Notes: generated from the letters alone by a model not told the origin. A DNA stretch of 64,000 bases from Gari tellinella (GCA_922989275.2 OV277861.1:15710540-15774539), one strand, 5' to 3'; shown: positions 43,091 to 54,650, counted from the stretch's first letter. A program made the numbers and translations.

Positions 43091-43332
43091 TAACAGTTTC
43101 GCTGCCATAAGGACTTAATAACCTGTCTAACACAATCAATAACGTTATACAGTCTGCTCAGATTTATCGTCTGCTTTTATTTATAAACTTTGGAATTTTA
43201 AAAGCGTTTTTAACATTAAAATAATTGATATAAGTGTTAAACAGTTTCGATCCTGATAAGACGCCGCGTCCGATCTGGATCCGAAATGTATGCATATATT
43301 TGTTTAAAAGAGCCTGGCAGCGAAAGGGTTAA
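43091..43332. mobile_element. Family A MITE subtype, copy 1
   Basis: Left TTTCGCTGCCATAAGGACTT, body ATTTATCGTCTGCTTTTATT and ACTTTGGAATTTTAAAAGCG, a truncated core 1 (CGATCCTGATAAGACGCCGC, then GTCCGATCTGGATCCG), and right end GGCAGCGAAAGGGTTAA. The arrangement matches 57702-57952, so this is a second subtype of family A. Confidence 0.75.
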
Positions 43333-43996
43333 ATTAACGCTTGATTTCGGTGTATGATGTTTGACGGGGGTGCATATAAACACTCTCTGTTGCGATCACT
43401 GAAGAGTAGACATAACTTAATAAGACCAGTTCAAGGTATTAAGCAAGATACATGTAAAACTGAACTCTCCAGTTATACCACATGCCTTAAAAACCGAACA
43501 CTTATTGGTATTAAAAGATGGTGTTTACTGTGTACCGGAAAGTTGTTTGACATCCAAGTGTGTGTGTGTGAGCTGCTAGATACATACATTTACATATTTG
43601 AAATGTAGTGTTGTGGTTCTAGTTATCTCAGTCAGTCCAATACATATAGAAATATGATATGTGTACGCACCATTCGGTTCATCTGATTATCCAATGTCGA
43701 CCCGACTCCAAGCGTCAAAATGAACTGCTTATGCATCATGTTTTTCAAGCAAAACATGTTGGTAAATAACTGAAATATCTAAATTACTGATGGCAATACT
43801 TAGTTTCAAGGAATGTTGGGATGTAGTTTTTCATGTTTCAGAGCCAACGTTAATGACTACATAAACACTTAAAACACTACTCAAACTGTCCATGAGCTCG
43901 ACACAATGATACCAATAAAGCAATTGAAAAATTGTATCAAAAGGGTACACTCGAATAATAATGAAATTGTATCACTAGGAAAAGAATTCACTTCTT
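43333..43996. other. No recognised feature (duplicated)
   Basis: An 84-codon open frame (43354-43608) is not kept open in copy 2, which argues against coding. Confidence 0.5.
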
Positions 43997-44202
43997 AACC
44001 ATTTCACGATCACATTTATCGCAATATTGTTATCCTTTCAACACCATATTGTCGTTTGCTTCAATAATGTTTTCTCTCATATATATTCAGAGTTTGACTA
44101 CAGAAATAATGGCTGAAGTAACGTCGAAGCAAGTGTCAAACAGTTTGGATCATACTATTTGCAAAATCCCCCGTTGGTACCATTGACAGTAACAGGGTTA
44201 CA
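43997..44202. mobile_element. Family A MITE, hairpin mostly lost, copy 1
   Basis: Left TTAACCATTTCACGATCACA, body CACCATATTGTCGTTTGCTT, CAATAATGTTTTCTCTC and AGTGTCAAACAGTTTGGATC. After these it jumps to ATTTGCAAAATCCC without the hairpin apex or most of the right arm. The right end is near ACAGTAACAGGGTTA. Confidence 0.65.
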
Positions 44203-45671
44203 CAAAATCGGTATCATGCCCACATTGCACCACTCTCAAACATACAGTGTCGCGTCTGTCAGAAATTTTATCAGTTTGTATACGTTACAGGGAATATGTG
44301 TAGTCATGGATTTCATGAAACCACTGGGACAAATAAGGATTACACTTAATTCCTTGCAAATCAAGGGATTTTATAAATCACAGGGAAAAAAACTGGCATT
44401 TTACACACATTTCCTGGCCAAATTCAGAATGATTTAACACGAAAAAAATAGTTGTAATATATTATATATTCCCACATTACTTAACCTATTCACGTTAGCC
44501 ACTTAGTTTTTGATTTAGTAACCACATTTCAATAACAAAGAAATAAATTCTGGTCACAAAAGAGATAATTTACCGTTCCATTAAATATCAGATATTGATT
44601 ACCTTTCATGTACATTGCTTGCCATATACCCACAAAGCCTTCAATATATTACATATTCTAGAACTATCGGGATGTTTGTTCGACCCCACATTATCAACAT
44701 ACTTTGAAATAAAAACTACAAACTTGGTCCCTTATGCTTTATTTAATTTGTTATAACAATACATACTGTTATGACATCTTGAAAAACACAAGACTGCTTT
44801 TTTCGGTATTTACACGATTTTGTTTTACATGCACATTTAGTGAAGCTCTGACCGTCACCGATTGGACTGTGCTCTTGTTGCACCAAGAACTGTGATAATG
44901 ACATTCTTGTTTACATCAGTTTCAGTCATATTGACTCCTGCAAACCATATTATCAAGAATACTATGAACAGTACCCAGTTTGTAGTTTTCATTTAGAATG
45001 CAACATAAAACAATTCTAGGGTCCCCTTGACCTCTGTCAACACTTGGAAATGGCACTTATACAGTATCACCAACACTGTCAGGATATAGTATTGGTTGCT
45101 TCCAAGAACCATTCTATCTGCTTGTGTTACCAAAGCATCAACACTTACAAACAAAGTCGGTTTTGCCGAACATACCCGTATTTCAAAGTTAAAACGTGGC
45201 TAAGCCTCGTTTTAACTTTAAAATATGGATATGTTCGACTTAACCGAGCATGAAATAATGCAGTTCATATGTCGAACTATCGGATATTTCTAGTTAAACG
45301 TGTTCGATACATTTACAATGCTTAGATCTACATAGACCGTTCATAGATTCATATTGGTTCGACACTTATTGCATAAGGAAGGCGTCACTTGAAGATTGAT
45401 AATGCAATGAAGCAAGACAAGATCACAGGGCATGGGATGTAATGGCTTGAAGTATCCAAGTAACGTGTAATCAGTGGCTATTTAAAGAGACGCATATGGC
45501 AATATTCCTCGTAACCCTCTATTGTATTTAGGACACGGTACACAAATTCGAGATTTCTTTTAATCTAAAATAAATTGTAGAATCCTCGATGTTAAAAACG
45601 TTGGTTTTTTTATAACGCACTTGCCTCTTGTTTCCTCCGACAAATACATGTGTGCGTAACTGAACGTTTAA

Positions 45672-45920
45672 TTAACCCTTTCACTCTCAATCGCGCTTCA
45701 AACCGCGTTTGCAAACAGTTTGGATCATGATCAGACGCCGCGTGACGCGGCGTCTGATCAGGATCCAAACTGTTTGACACTCGTTTTGAAGTTTCTTCAG
45801 TCATACTTCCTTATTTTTTTAACTTTGAAACGACATTGCAGACAACAAAATTGAAGCAGACGACAATGAAATGGTGAAGGGGTAAAAATCTCACGAACAT
45901 TTTGGCAGTGAAAGGGTTAA
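45672..45920. mobile_element. Family A MITE, copy 2 of duplication
   Basis: The paralogue of 39472-39709, TTAA-bordered, with core 1 at 45708-45777 (AAACAGTTTGGATCATGATC, apex CGTGACG). The hairpin arms match each other slightly better than in copy 1 (CAGACGCC / GGCGTCTG). Confidence 0.9.
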
Positions 45921-46084
45921 ATCAAAGTTTTACGCTACATTCGCAACGCTGAAGTGCCAGGACAAGTGATCTGCTACATCTTGGCATGGATGAATAGCTT
46001 CATATAAAGATGTCTATATAAAGCACACCTTCTTGTACAACAAGTATGTTTTGTATTTATTGGTCAGTATTCATTATATATCTA

Positions 46085-46453
46085 CAGTACTTTCTCTCTA
46101 CAACAACAACCAAATATCGTGTATGTTTTTAGGAGGAAGTTGTTATTAGGAGGAAATATTAATATCATTAGAGCACGATTAAACTTACATTTGCAAACAG
46201 TTTGAATCCAGATCAGACGCAGCGTAACACGGCGTGTGTTTTGCATTCAAGCTATTTGTCGCTCTTCATTATGGTTGTTTCTGTCAAGATATCCAATATG
46301 TAACTTTGAGATAAACAGTAGACGACAACTTTAATCAGACCAATTTGCAGCAGTGAAGCGTTATATATAATTGTCCTATTTTGCGAACAGTGGCAAGCAA
46401 TGTTGTAAGGAGGGAATAGTTGTTCGGAGGGGCGTTGTATGGAGAAAGCACTG
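46085..46453. mobile_element. Family E MITE, copy 2 of duplication
   Basis: The paralogue of 39874-40242, TA-bordered with the same damaged core 1. Confidence 0.85.
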
Positions 46454-46935
46454 TATAATACCAATAACAAAGGCCAGTACATATTAATCAGTTTTACTAC
46501 TTGCTTACTCTTACCTTTGTAATATAGCTATAGATAGCTCTATCGAGAAAATATACAAAGTGGCAGATTTAAATCTCAACCAAAATATGCAATTGAGAGA
46601 CAGTTCAAATACTCCTCTAAACCATAATTGACGAAAGTGACATTTGTGATCTGAAATTAACCGCTAGATCTTTTGACCAATTTGGATCAATTTAGTAAAG
46701 TTTTGGATCTTTCCAAAATAACAAAGATGCAACTTTGCTGTGGAAAAAATATTTAAATATATAACCTCATTATTGCAACATGTCAGATTTATTGGTTGAT
46801 AAAACTGTTCATGTTTCAAATATTTCCCCAAAATCATCTTTGTGTCAGCTTAAAGTATCTAAAAACATTATTTATTATAACTACACATAAGCAAAAACCT
46901 CAAAAGGTAAAAGAAAACAACTTATTGCGGAACAG

Positions 46936-47176
46936 GGGCCCGTTTTACTAAACAACTTACGCAAAATATTTGCGTAAGTCAAAATTTAAAATTTTAATTT
47001 ATATTCTTTATTATCACTTGCTACAAACAGCAAATAGCCAGATCAGAGGACGCGCTTTAAGCGCGTCCTCTGATCTGGCTTTTTGCTGTTTGCAAACGTT
47101 TATAATCGAAAAATAAGAGTAAAACGATTTTGACTTACGCAAAAATTGTGCGTAAGTAGTTTAGTAAAACGGGCCC
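46936..47176. mobile_element. Family H MITE present only in copy 2 (CAG target)
   Basis: Inverted ends of about 45 bases, GGGCCCGTTTTACTAAAC, ACTTACGCA and TTTGCGTAAGTC. Copy 1 at the same place reads GAACAGATTTTAC, whereas copy 2 has GAACAG, then the element, then CAGATTTTTAC. The target duplication is therefore CAG (46933-46935 and 47177-47179). The centre is a core-1-like hairpin (AAACAGCAAATAGCCAGATC, AGAGGACGCGC / GCGCGTCCTCT). The GGG ends and 3-bp CAG target point to the PIF/Harbinger superfamily (inference). Confidence 0.93.
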
Positions 47177-47446
47177 CAGATTTTTACAAACTGCTTTCAT
47201 CATAGCATGTGTGTACTCTTAGAAACTAGATAAGGTAGGCGTTAAAATTTTCTCAAGTATTAAATAAACATGTGTGAATTGGGCGAGTGCTCAATTCTCT
47301 GTCACACTATCTTAATTAAAATCTTATATTATAATTAAGTCTTACTGTCTTCACATTAGCACTCTAAAATTAAACAAACTCAGATATCATATTCCGGAAA
47401 TTTTCTCTTAGAGAACACGAACCAAAATTCACTCTCCTTTGCAATA

Positions 47447-47848
47447 CACTGAAATCCCTCTAAACCGAATATGTGTTGGGACAACATAAATATCCGGTTT
47501 ATAGGGGTTTCCGGTTTAGCGAGTTTTAACCCATACCTTGTTTCTAGTATGGAAAATAGCTGCTCACTTAATGAAGGTTGGAAGTAAAGCAAAATGCGCC
47601 TCAAAGCGCAGCCTGCTTTACTTTCAACCTGCTTTAAGCTATCATCTGTTACAATATAGAAAATATTTCTGATGATACATATTCATGAATGTATTGTCTT
47701 TAGTAAAGAAAGAAATCAAAGGCGTAAAAAAACATATTTATGGTGTAATGTATTAAAATAAAGAAGGGTTGGAAACAGAACCATCGTTTTTGTCCAGTTT
47801 AGAGAAAATTCTGATATATAGAGGTTCCGGTTTAGAGGGGTTTCACTG
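47447..47848. mobile_element. Family F MITE with nested family B, copy 2
   Basis: The paralogue of 41239-41640, TA-bordered, with the nested decayed family B element at about 47526-47756. Confidence 0.85.
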
Positions 47849-49290
47849 TACAGTTAAATAGTGTCATCTTTTAGGTCAAACATGGTAATATGTTTCCGAC
47901 ATTATTGCGTGTACGATCATAGATGATACGTGTCAAACAAAACAATATAATAATACAGTACAGTGCCTTACTGCTTAGTTTAGAAATTAAAAAATCTTTT
48001 TTATATTTATGCCAAGTGAATGCGTTATACGTCGTATAGATACTATACATTAATATGGTGGATAGACAGTATACCGATCATCTATGTATTACATGGTTTT
48101 TATTTGCGTGCATAATGCATGTCTATGACCAATTGTACATTTTTTCTAAACATTCCAACGTGGAGCAAGAAATCGTATCATCTATCAAGCGTGTTTGGTA
48201 TTTCTTTGATAATCACTTACAATCGATAATGCATCGTAAAACCATAGTTGTAACTAAATGTTTTCTCTTTTTGTTTTCCTTCAAATCTTATTAGACTTTA
48301 GCAATGATGTTTTGTCCTCATTATTGAAGATTCAGATGATAGTTGGTTTGCAGCTATGCAGGTTTATAGGATGGTCTATCCAAATTATGGTTCCATAGGT
48401 ATGAGTAAGCAATGTGACAAATGACCAGATCTCAGTTTTATATACATTTCTTTTTTAGTATAGTACTATAAACCTACCCTGTACAATCACTTAACACTGC
48501 TCATATTTGGAGATGATATATTTTGATGTATTAAAAGGTAAGTAGGAAACTCCCACAATGGGCGTGTCTACTTTCTCTCTGTTTAAGTATATAATAAATT
48601 TCTTGAAAATGTATGTAGTTGAACAGTGTTGACTATATGTAAAACCAATATTTGCCTAAATATGATTTATATAACCGACCCTTGGGTATCTAAAACAAAA
48701 TTGAATAATCATTAATGCATATCACACATTCCTAGACAACTCTTTGTATTCTGATAATTCATTCCGATGTTGGTAACGCTAAAAAATTATTTGTATCGGT
48801 GTGACATTTTGAAATATCGTTACAATCCGCGAGTACTTGTTGATATAATTAAGATATGAATGTGACAATTGTGCATGCCAATTGGTGTGAAACGGCTTTT
48901 AGATAAGAGGGTGAAACTTTAAATAGGATTTAAAACATTAACAAATCGAGTGTTGAACACGATTTGTGAAACGTGATCAGACGCCTGGCAAAGATCAAAA
49001 CTATTTGTCACAGGTGATAGTTTAGTGTAGATGCCAACGATCGGTTTAATAGAATACATACAACATTTTGTCAACAGACGACCTTGCCGCAGTAGGTATA
49101 AAACCTTTTCGAGTTTAGTCGTCATGGAACTACACGTGTTGGAATACAACTCTCTGTTGACATAATAAAGTGTTTTAGTTCTGTTAACTGAACGCCCTAT
49201 GAGTTTGTCTGTTATTTCTAAACATTTTATCAGTTAAACAAAGACATTGAATAGTCATGCTTTCCATAACTCTACGATACAGAATTCATC

Positions 49291-49532
49291 TAACAGTTTC
49301 GCTGCCATAAGGACTTAATAACCTGTCTAACACAATCAATAACGTTATACAGTCTGCTCAGATTTATCGTCTGCTTTTATTTATAAACTTTGGAATTTTA
49401 AAAGCGTTTTTAACTTTAAAATAATTGATATAAGTGTTAAACAGTTTCGATCCTGATAAGACGCCGTGTCCGATCTGGATCCGAAATGTATGCATATATT
49501 TGTTTAAAAGAGCCTGGCAGCGAAAAGGTTAA
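49291..49532. mobile_element. Family A MITE subtype, copy 2
   Basis: The paralogue of 43091-43332 with the same truncated core 1 (GCCGTGTCCGATCTGG). The right end is CAGCGAAAAGGTTAA. Confidence 0.7.
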
Positions 49533-50208
49533 ATTAACGTTTGATTTCGGTGTTTGATGTTTGACGTGGGGTGCATATAAACCCCCTCTGTTGCGATCAG
49601 TGAAGAGTAGACATACATGTAACTTAATAAGACCAGTTTGAGGTATTAAGCAAGATACATGTAAAACTCAACTCTCGAGTTATACCACCTGCCTTAAAAA
49701 CCGAACACTTAGTGGTATTAAAAGATGGTGTTTATTGTGTACCGGAAAGTTGTTTGACATCCAAGTGTGTGTGTGTGAGCTGCTAGATACATACATTTAC
49801 ATATTTGAAATGTAGTGTTGTGGTTCTAGTTATCTCAGTCAGTCCAATACATATAGAAATATTATATATGTACGCACCATTCGATTCATCTGATTATCCA
49901 ATGTCGACCTGACTCCAAGCTTCAAAATGAACTGCTTATGCATCATGTTTTTCAAGCAAAACCTGTTGTTAAATAACTGAAATATCTAAATTACTTTGAT
50001 GGCAATACTTAGTTTCAAGAAATGTTGGGATGTAATGTTTCAGAGCAAACGTTAATGACTACATAAACACTTAAAACACTACTCAAAATGTCCATGAGCT
50101 CGACACAATACTAGTGTTTGATAGCAATAAAGCAATTGAAAAATTGTATCAAAAGGGTACTCTCGAATAATAATGAAAGTGTATCACTAAGAAAAGAATT
50201 CACTTCTT

Positions 50209-50414
50209 AACCATTTCACGATTACATTTATCGCAATAGTGTTACCCTTTCAACACCATATTGTCGTTTGCTTCAATAATGTTTTCTCTCATATATATTC
50301 AGAGTTTGACTACAGAAATAATGACTGAAGTAACGTCGAAGAAAGTGTCAAACAGTTTGGATCAAACCATTTGCAAAATCCCCTGTTGGTACCATTGACA
50401 GTAACAGGGTTACA
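50209..50414. mobile_element. Family A MITE, hairpin mostly lost, copy 2
   Basis: The paralogue of 43997-44202, with the same hairpin deletion after CAAACAGTTTGGATCAAACC, so the loss predates the duplication. Confidence 0.6.
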
Positions 50415-51016
50415 CAAATCATGCCCACATTGCACCACTCTCAAACATACACTGTCGCGTCTGTCAGAATATTATCAGTTTGTATACGTTACAGGGAATA
50501 TGTGTAGTCATGGATTTCATGAAACCACTGGGACAATTAAGGATTACACGTAATTCCTTGCAAATCTAGGGATTTTATGAAATAACAGAAAAAAACTGGC
50601 ATTTTACACACATTCCCTGGCCAAATTCAGAATGATTTAACACGAAAAAAATATTTGTAATATATGATATACTCCCACGTTATTTAACCCCTTCACGTTA
50701 GCCACTTAATTTTTGATTTAGTAACCACATTTCAATAACAAAGAAAGAAATTCTGGTCACAAAAGAGATAATTTACCGTTCCATTAAATATCAGATATTG
50801 ATTACCTTTCATGTACATAGCTTGCCATATACCCACAAAGCCTTCGTTATATTACATATTCTAGAACTATCGGAATGTTTGTTCGACACCACATTATCAA
50901 CATACTTTGAAATAAAAACTACAAACTTGGTCCCTTATGCTTTATTTAATTTGTTATAACAAGACATACTGTTATGACATCTTGAATAACACAAGACTGC
51001 TTTTTGCGGTATTTAC

Positions 51017-51609
51017 TATAGGAATAAACAACATATTTTTGACGTTCATGACGGTATGACTACATTAGCTTCGCAGGGGGTAAATTTAGTAACGTTAAAT
51101 TTATCCCCCGAAGGGCGTTTACGTTAAATTTATCCCCCGAAGCTAATGTAGTCATACCTTCATGAGCGGCAAAGATGTTGTTTATTCTTTATATTTATAT
51201 TTATATTTTCTGTCTTGTCAATTTAATGTGTTTATTGGCCAGATTTGTTTTTCTGTATAAGAATTTATCATATACCGGTCAAAGAGGTTTGATAGATGTA
51301 TTGTCGATGTAATAGCCATTCCAGTTTCTAAATAGGGTGAGAAAGTAGTCCCAACTACATGTACTGTAACTGTATTAAAAATTCAGGAATTTTTCCAGTA
51401 AACTTTCTCTCTGTGAATGGAAAAGACTTACAAGGCAAACAAATAACAGTGCAACTTGAATATCTATTGCCAAAGCACATTCTAAAAATACAGGTCGCGG
51501 TTGTTTTCCGAACTGGCTAAAACCAGTTTTGAATTGTAGGTTCATCGGCAGATGCATTGCATATTTTTAATAGGATTACATAAAGACTTTACAGGGTGAA
51601 TGTAAATAT
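51017..51609. mobile_element. 593-bp segment present only in copy 2, with hairpin
   Basis: Copy 1 reads GGTATTTACACGATTTTG across the point where copy 2 has these 593 bases. The first 177 bases (51017-51193) are a long hairpin, TATAGGAATAAACAACAT ... ATGTTGTTTATTCTTTATA, with an inner stem GTATGACTACATTAGCTTCG / CGAAGCTAATGTAGTCATAC and a TTAAATTTATCCCCCGAAG repeat at its apex. The rest has no recognised feature, and a 60-codon minus-strand frame lacks motifs. Insertion in copy 2 or deletion from copy 1 cannot be decided here. Confidence 0.75.
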
Positions 51610-51960
51610 ACGATTTTGTTTTACATGCACATTTAGTGAAGCCCTGACCGTCACCGATTGGACTGTGCTCTTGTTGCACCAAGAACTGTGATAATGACAT
51701 TCTTGTTTACATCAGTTTCAGTCATATTGATTCATGCAAACCATTGTATCAAGAATACTATGAACAGTACCCAGTTTGTAGTTTTCATTACTTTCATTTA
51801 GAATGCAACATAAAACAATTCTAGGGTCCCCTTGGCCTCTGTCAACACTTGGAAATGGCACTTATACAGTATCACCGACAGTGACAGGATATAATATTGG
51901 TCGCTTCCAAGAACCATTCTATCTGCTTGCGTTACCAAAGCATCAACACTTACAAACAAA

Positions 51961-52364
51961 CAGGCAGACATAAAGAATATAGGAAAAAAACAAAGTAGGA
52001 AAGAAATACTGGATGAAATGTGAAAAAGAAATCTATATTTACCGGGCCAGACAGTATGTGTAAACTAAAGGAAAAAATGGTGACTACATGTAATCACTAT
52101 CGCATTTTAAGGATTACACGTTATCCATGGTTCGTCTAATAAATACAACTCCCTGATTTATAGGGATGTCATGAAATCCCTGATTTCCCTGTAACATATA
52201 CACTTACGACACAACCAACTGCAACCTTAAAGTTTAGCAATCCGAGAAGTTAATTATAATAACATTTGAAACATTGTTGTATAAGTAGATTGATGTGCAG
52301 CGGTTACTGGGTGTTGAATTGTTGTATCATTAGTAAGAACAATTAGTAGTAGTTAGTTTTTATG
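51961..52364. other. No recognised feature
   Basis: Unique sequence right of the duplication, with no gene found. Confidence 0.45.
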
Positions 52365-52510
52365 AGTAGTAGTTGTTGTTGTGGTGGTGGTGGTAGTAGT
52401 ACTTGTAATGGTTGTTATATCAGAAAAGATAATATCGGTAGTAGTAGTAGTAGAAGTAGTAGTAGTAGTAGTAATAATTATAGCAGTTTAGTAAAGGTAG
52501 AAGTAGTAGA
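52365..52510. repeat. GTA/GTG/GTT microsatellite
   Basis: Imperfect trinucleotide runs (GTTGTTGTTGTGGTGGTGG, then TAGTAGTAGTAGTAGAAG and further GTA units), interrupted by about 40 bases of non-repeat sequence. Confidence 0.9.
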
Positions 52511-53127
52511 ATTGCACACTGTCTAGATCCAAATGAGTGACAGAGTTAGTTTGAGTCTACGTTTGATCCAAATCACAATAAAAGGCAATCGTCCACAATT
52601 CCATGATAATAGTTATGGATTAAGAGCAGCATTCCCACGCAGTGAGAAGCGCACGCCAGTAACATGACAAATCATTGTCGTATTACTATGATTTCCACAG
52701 AATAGCTGAACAAGGGTCGACAACAGACCTCCAGAGGCACATTCAAATGACAGCTTTCATTTGTCAATAAATTTATTGCTAGGACAAAACACTTAAATTG
52801 TAATTGTCTCCTCGCACAAGGATTGTCTGAAATATCCGCAGTTTGGTGTGACAACGGTTCGCCCTTCAAATTGAATGGCCCTTCATGTCACGCTGTATCT
52901 GCAGGTAGCTGACTGTATTCAAACAGTGGATGAAACATTACTGTTTCACGTTTACATGGACAAAAATTGGAACCAATCTCAAATACCTAAACAACAGTCG
53001 GACCCCGATAACTCTACACACCCGTTTTTCTTCAATTCTATTTTGATACCTTTACCTCTAACTCACTTCAGTCGCATTTATCCTAATTTCGAAGGTGAAA
53101 GGTGGCTAGTGGCTTTGAAATAATTGA
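52511..53127. other. No recognised feature
   Basis: Open frames of 65 and 82 codons (52672-52869 minus, 52875-53123 plus) show no recognisable domain. Confidence 0.45.
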
Positions 53128-53318
53128 ATTTTGAAACCTCTCTATAACGATCACTAAAACAGGGCTCATATATTTAATACAATACAGGTGACAGCTTAAC
53201 GCAAGGGGAACGTAACAGAGCTTTCTGTTTAACGTTCACATTGCTTTAAGCAGTCACCTGCCTTAAACACCTGTAAAATAACACATTTCAGTGGTCGTAA
53301 TAGAGCGTGTTTCTTGTA
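53128..53318. mobile_element. Family C MITE, diverged
   Basis: Left GAAACCTCTCTATAACGATC, core-3 stem AGGTGACAGCTTAACGCAAG, AGAGCTTTCTGTTTAACG, TTGCTTTAAGCAGTCACCTG, and right GTGGTCGTAATAGAGCGTGT. The terminal bases are degraded. Confidence 0.7.
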
Positions 53319-53795
53319 TGTCCAGCTGAAACAAGTTAAAATTATTGAAGTTCGACTGTAGAATATAGTGCTTACTATCTGTACAATATTAATAATAGCA
53401 TGTTTTTGGGATTAGAGCTATATATAATCGTTCATATATTCTCCATGTTCACATCTCAAACTACGTCATATAAGACAAAAGCGAAGATACTGATCAAACA
53501 GTGACAAAAGGAAATGTCATGTCTAGGGTGTAACCGTTTTAAAAACATGTAAAAACACTTTAATAGCAAGAGATAGTTTAGCGTCTAAACGTTAAGACGT
53601 GTAGATTATACGAAATACCGGTTGTGACATTTCCCTATACACACTTCATAGTCCTGACTTCAAACTTCACACTTCACACCTAAATAATGTTATAAGTATC
53701 ATATATAGCATTCACAGTTCAAACGTCAAATTTCACACTTCAGACTTCCGAATTCAGACTTCAAACTTCAAACTGCACGGTTCGAAGTTCTTATA

Positions 53796-54041
53796 CAGTG
53801 GAGAATCTGTTATTCTTTCCCAATAAACGCGTTTACGCTAAAACTATTATTTGCAGTGCAAACAGTTTGGAGCCAGATCAGACGCCGGGTTACCCGGCGT
53901 CTGATCAGGCTCCAAACTGTTTGCCACCAAGATAAACAAGAATTATCATAATTGTCCAAAAGTTGTTCTTTTCTACGTTTTAGCGCTTTGCGTTTGCGTA
54001 CGTTTGCGTTTAAACGGGAAAGAATAACAGATTCTCCACTG
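53796..54041. mobile_element. Family D MITE nested in a foldback-like element
   Basis: TA-bordered, with ends CAGTGGAGAATCTGTTATTC and GAATAACAGATTCTCCACTG. Core 1 is perfect around GCCGGGTTACCCGGC. It is in the opposite orientation to 2876-3111 and nearly identical to it, so it is a recent insertion. Confidence 0.92.
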
Positions 54042-54178
54042 TATATAACACTAATGATGTAATAATATTTCTACAGCGACTAAGCAAATGGGAGTTCCCT
54101 GTGATGTACAGGTACTATAAATGATTATGGGTTTAACTCTTTTAGTGCTCCGCATCTGATTTGATTCCAAACTCTTTT

Positions 54179-54333
54179 TAAGAAATGAACTAGTTTTTTG
54201 TGCATTTAAGCGAAATAAACGACTGAAAATGATCGTCCAATTACATGAATCCCGCTAGCGATTCATGGTTAATTGTCCGATCATTTTCGGTCGTTTATTT
54301 CGCTTGAACACCGAAAGGATCATTTCATTTCTT
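54179..54333. repeat. 155-bp imperfect hairpin
   Basis: Left TAAGAAATGAACTAG, AAGCGAAATAAACGACTGAA, AATGATCG. Right CGATCATTTTCGGTCGTTTA, TTTCGCTTGAACACC, CATTTCATTTCTTA. The apex is ATTCGCTAGCG-like (GAATCCCGCTAGCGATTC). The family is unknown. Confidence 0.85.
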
Positions 54334-54650
54334 ATATTTACAATACATGTGCAGTAATTTCTAATATTAAATTAACATTTTACTAGTATGCATGTATGTT
54401 TAATCCATATTAGAGGTTGTCTGAAGTTTGAAGTCGAAAGTCTGGAGCTTGGAGTTGGAAGTTGGAAGTCGGAAGTCATTCCGGTATTTCGTTATATCAT
54501 AACCGAGTGTCATGCTTCAAGCACATGGCCATTATAAAGTGTTTGGATTAAATGCATGTATTCTCAGAAAGCTTACGTATAACGCCAGTGGGAAGATAAT
54601 GATAGCATACGTGACGGAGGCATCATAGTGATTTACAATTAGTGTTGCTA

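Larger units (their letters stand above)
38929..45155. repeat. Tandem segmental duplication, copy 1
   Basis: This 6.2-kb segment is repeated directly and in the same order at 45156-51960. Landmarks keep an offset of about 6208-6212 bases throughout (for example the family A MITE at 39472/45672 and the F MITE at 41239/47447). Identity is high by eye, with scattered single-base differences. Copy 1 carries a family B insertion (40804-41055) that copy 2 lacks, and lacks the family H insertion and the 593-bp segment of copy 2. No host gene is inside. Confidence 0.95.
45156..51960. repeat. Tandem segmental duplication, copy 2
   Basis: A direct repeat of 38929-45155. The junction is visible at 45151-45160: ACTTACAAACAAA (end of unit 1) joins GTCGGTTTTG (start of unit 2). 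The unit ends again at 51960, where ACTTACAAACAAA is followed by unique CAGGCAGACA. The old outer sequences share only about two bases (AA) at the join. Copy 2 carries a family H insertion (46936-47176) and a 593-bp segment (51017-51609) that copy 1 lacks. Confidence 0.95.
53611..54491. mobile_element. Second foldback-like element with nested insertions
   Basis: The ends CGAAATACCGG and CCGGTATTTCG are perfect inverted repeats, each bordered on its outer side by TTATA (53606-53610 and 54492-54496), a possible 5-bp target duplication. Behind the left end lie degenerate ACTTCAAACTTCACACTTC subrepeats (to about 53790). Behind the right end lie the inverted kind, GAAGTTTGAAGTCGAAAGTC through GTTGGAAGTCGGAAGTC (54429-54477). 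The middle holds a family D MITE (53796-54041) and a 155-bp hairpin (54179-54333). Confidence 0.7.

Noticed and set aside
44159..44437. 92-codon frame with a shorter counterpart at 50371-50553
   Set aside because: The copy-2 frame is shifted and ends early, so there is no sign of coding constraint. It overlaps a family A relic.
52376..52510. GTA/GTG run as a possible coding serine/valine repeat
   Set aside because: No open frame context and imperfect units. A simple microsatellite explains it.
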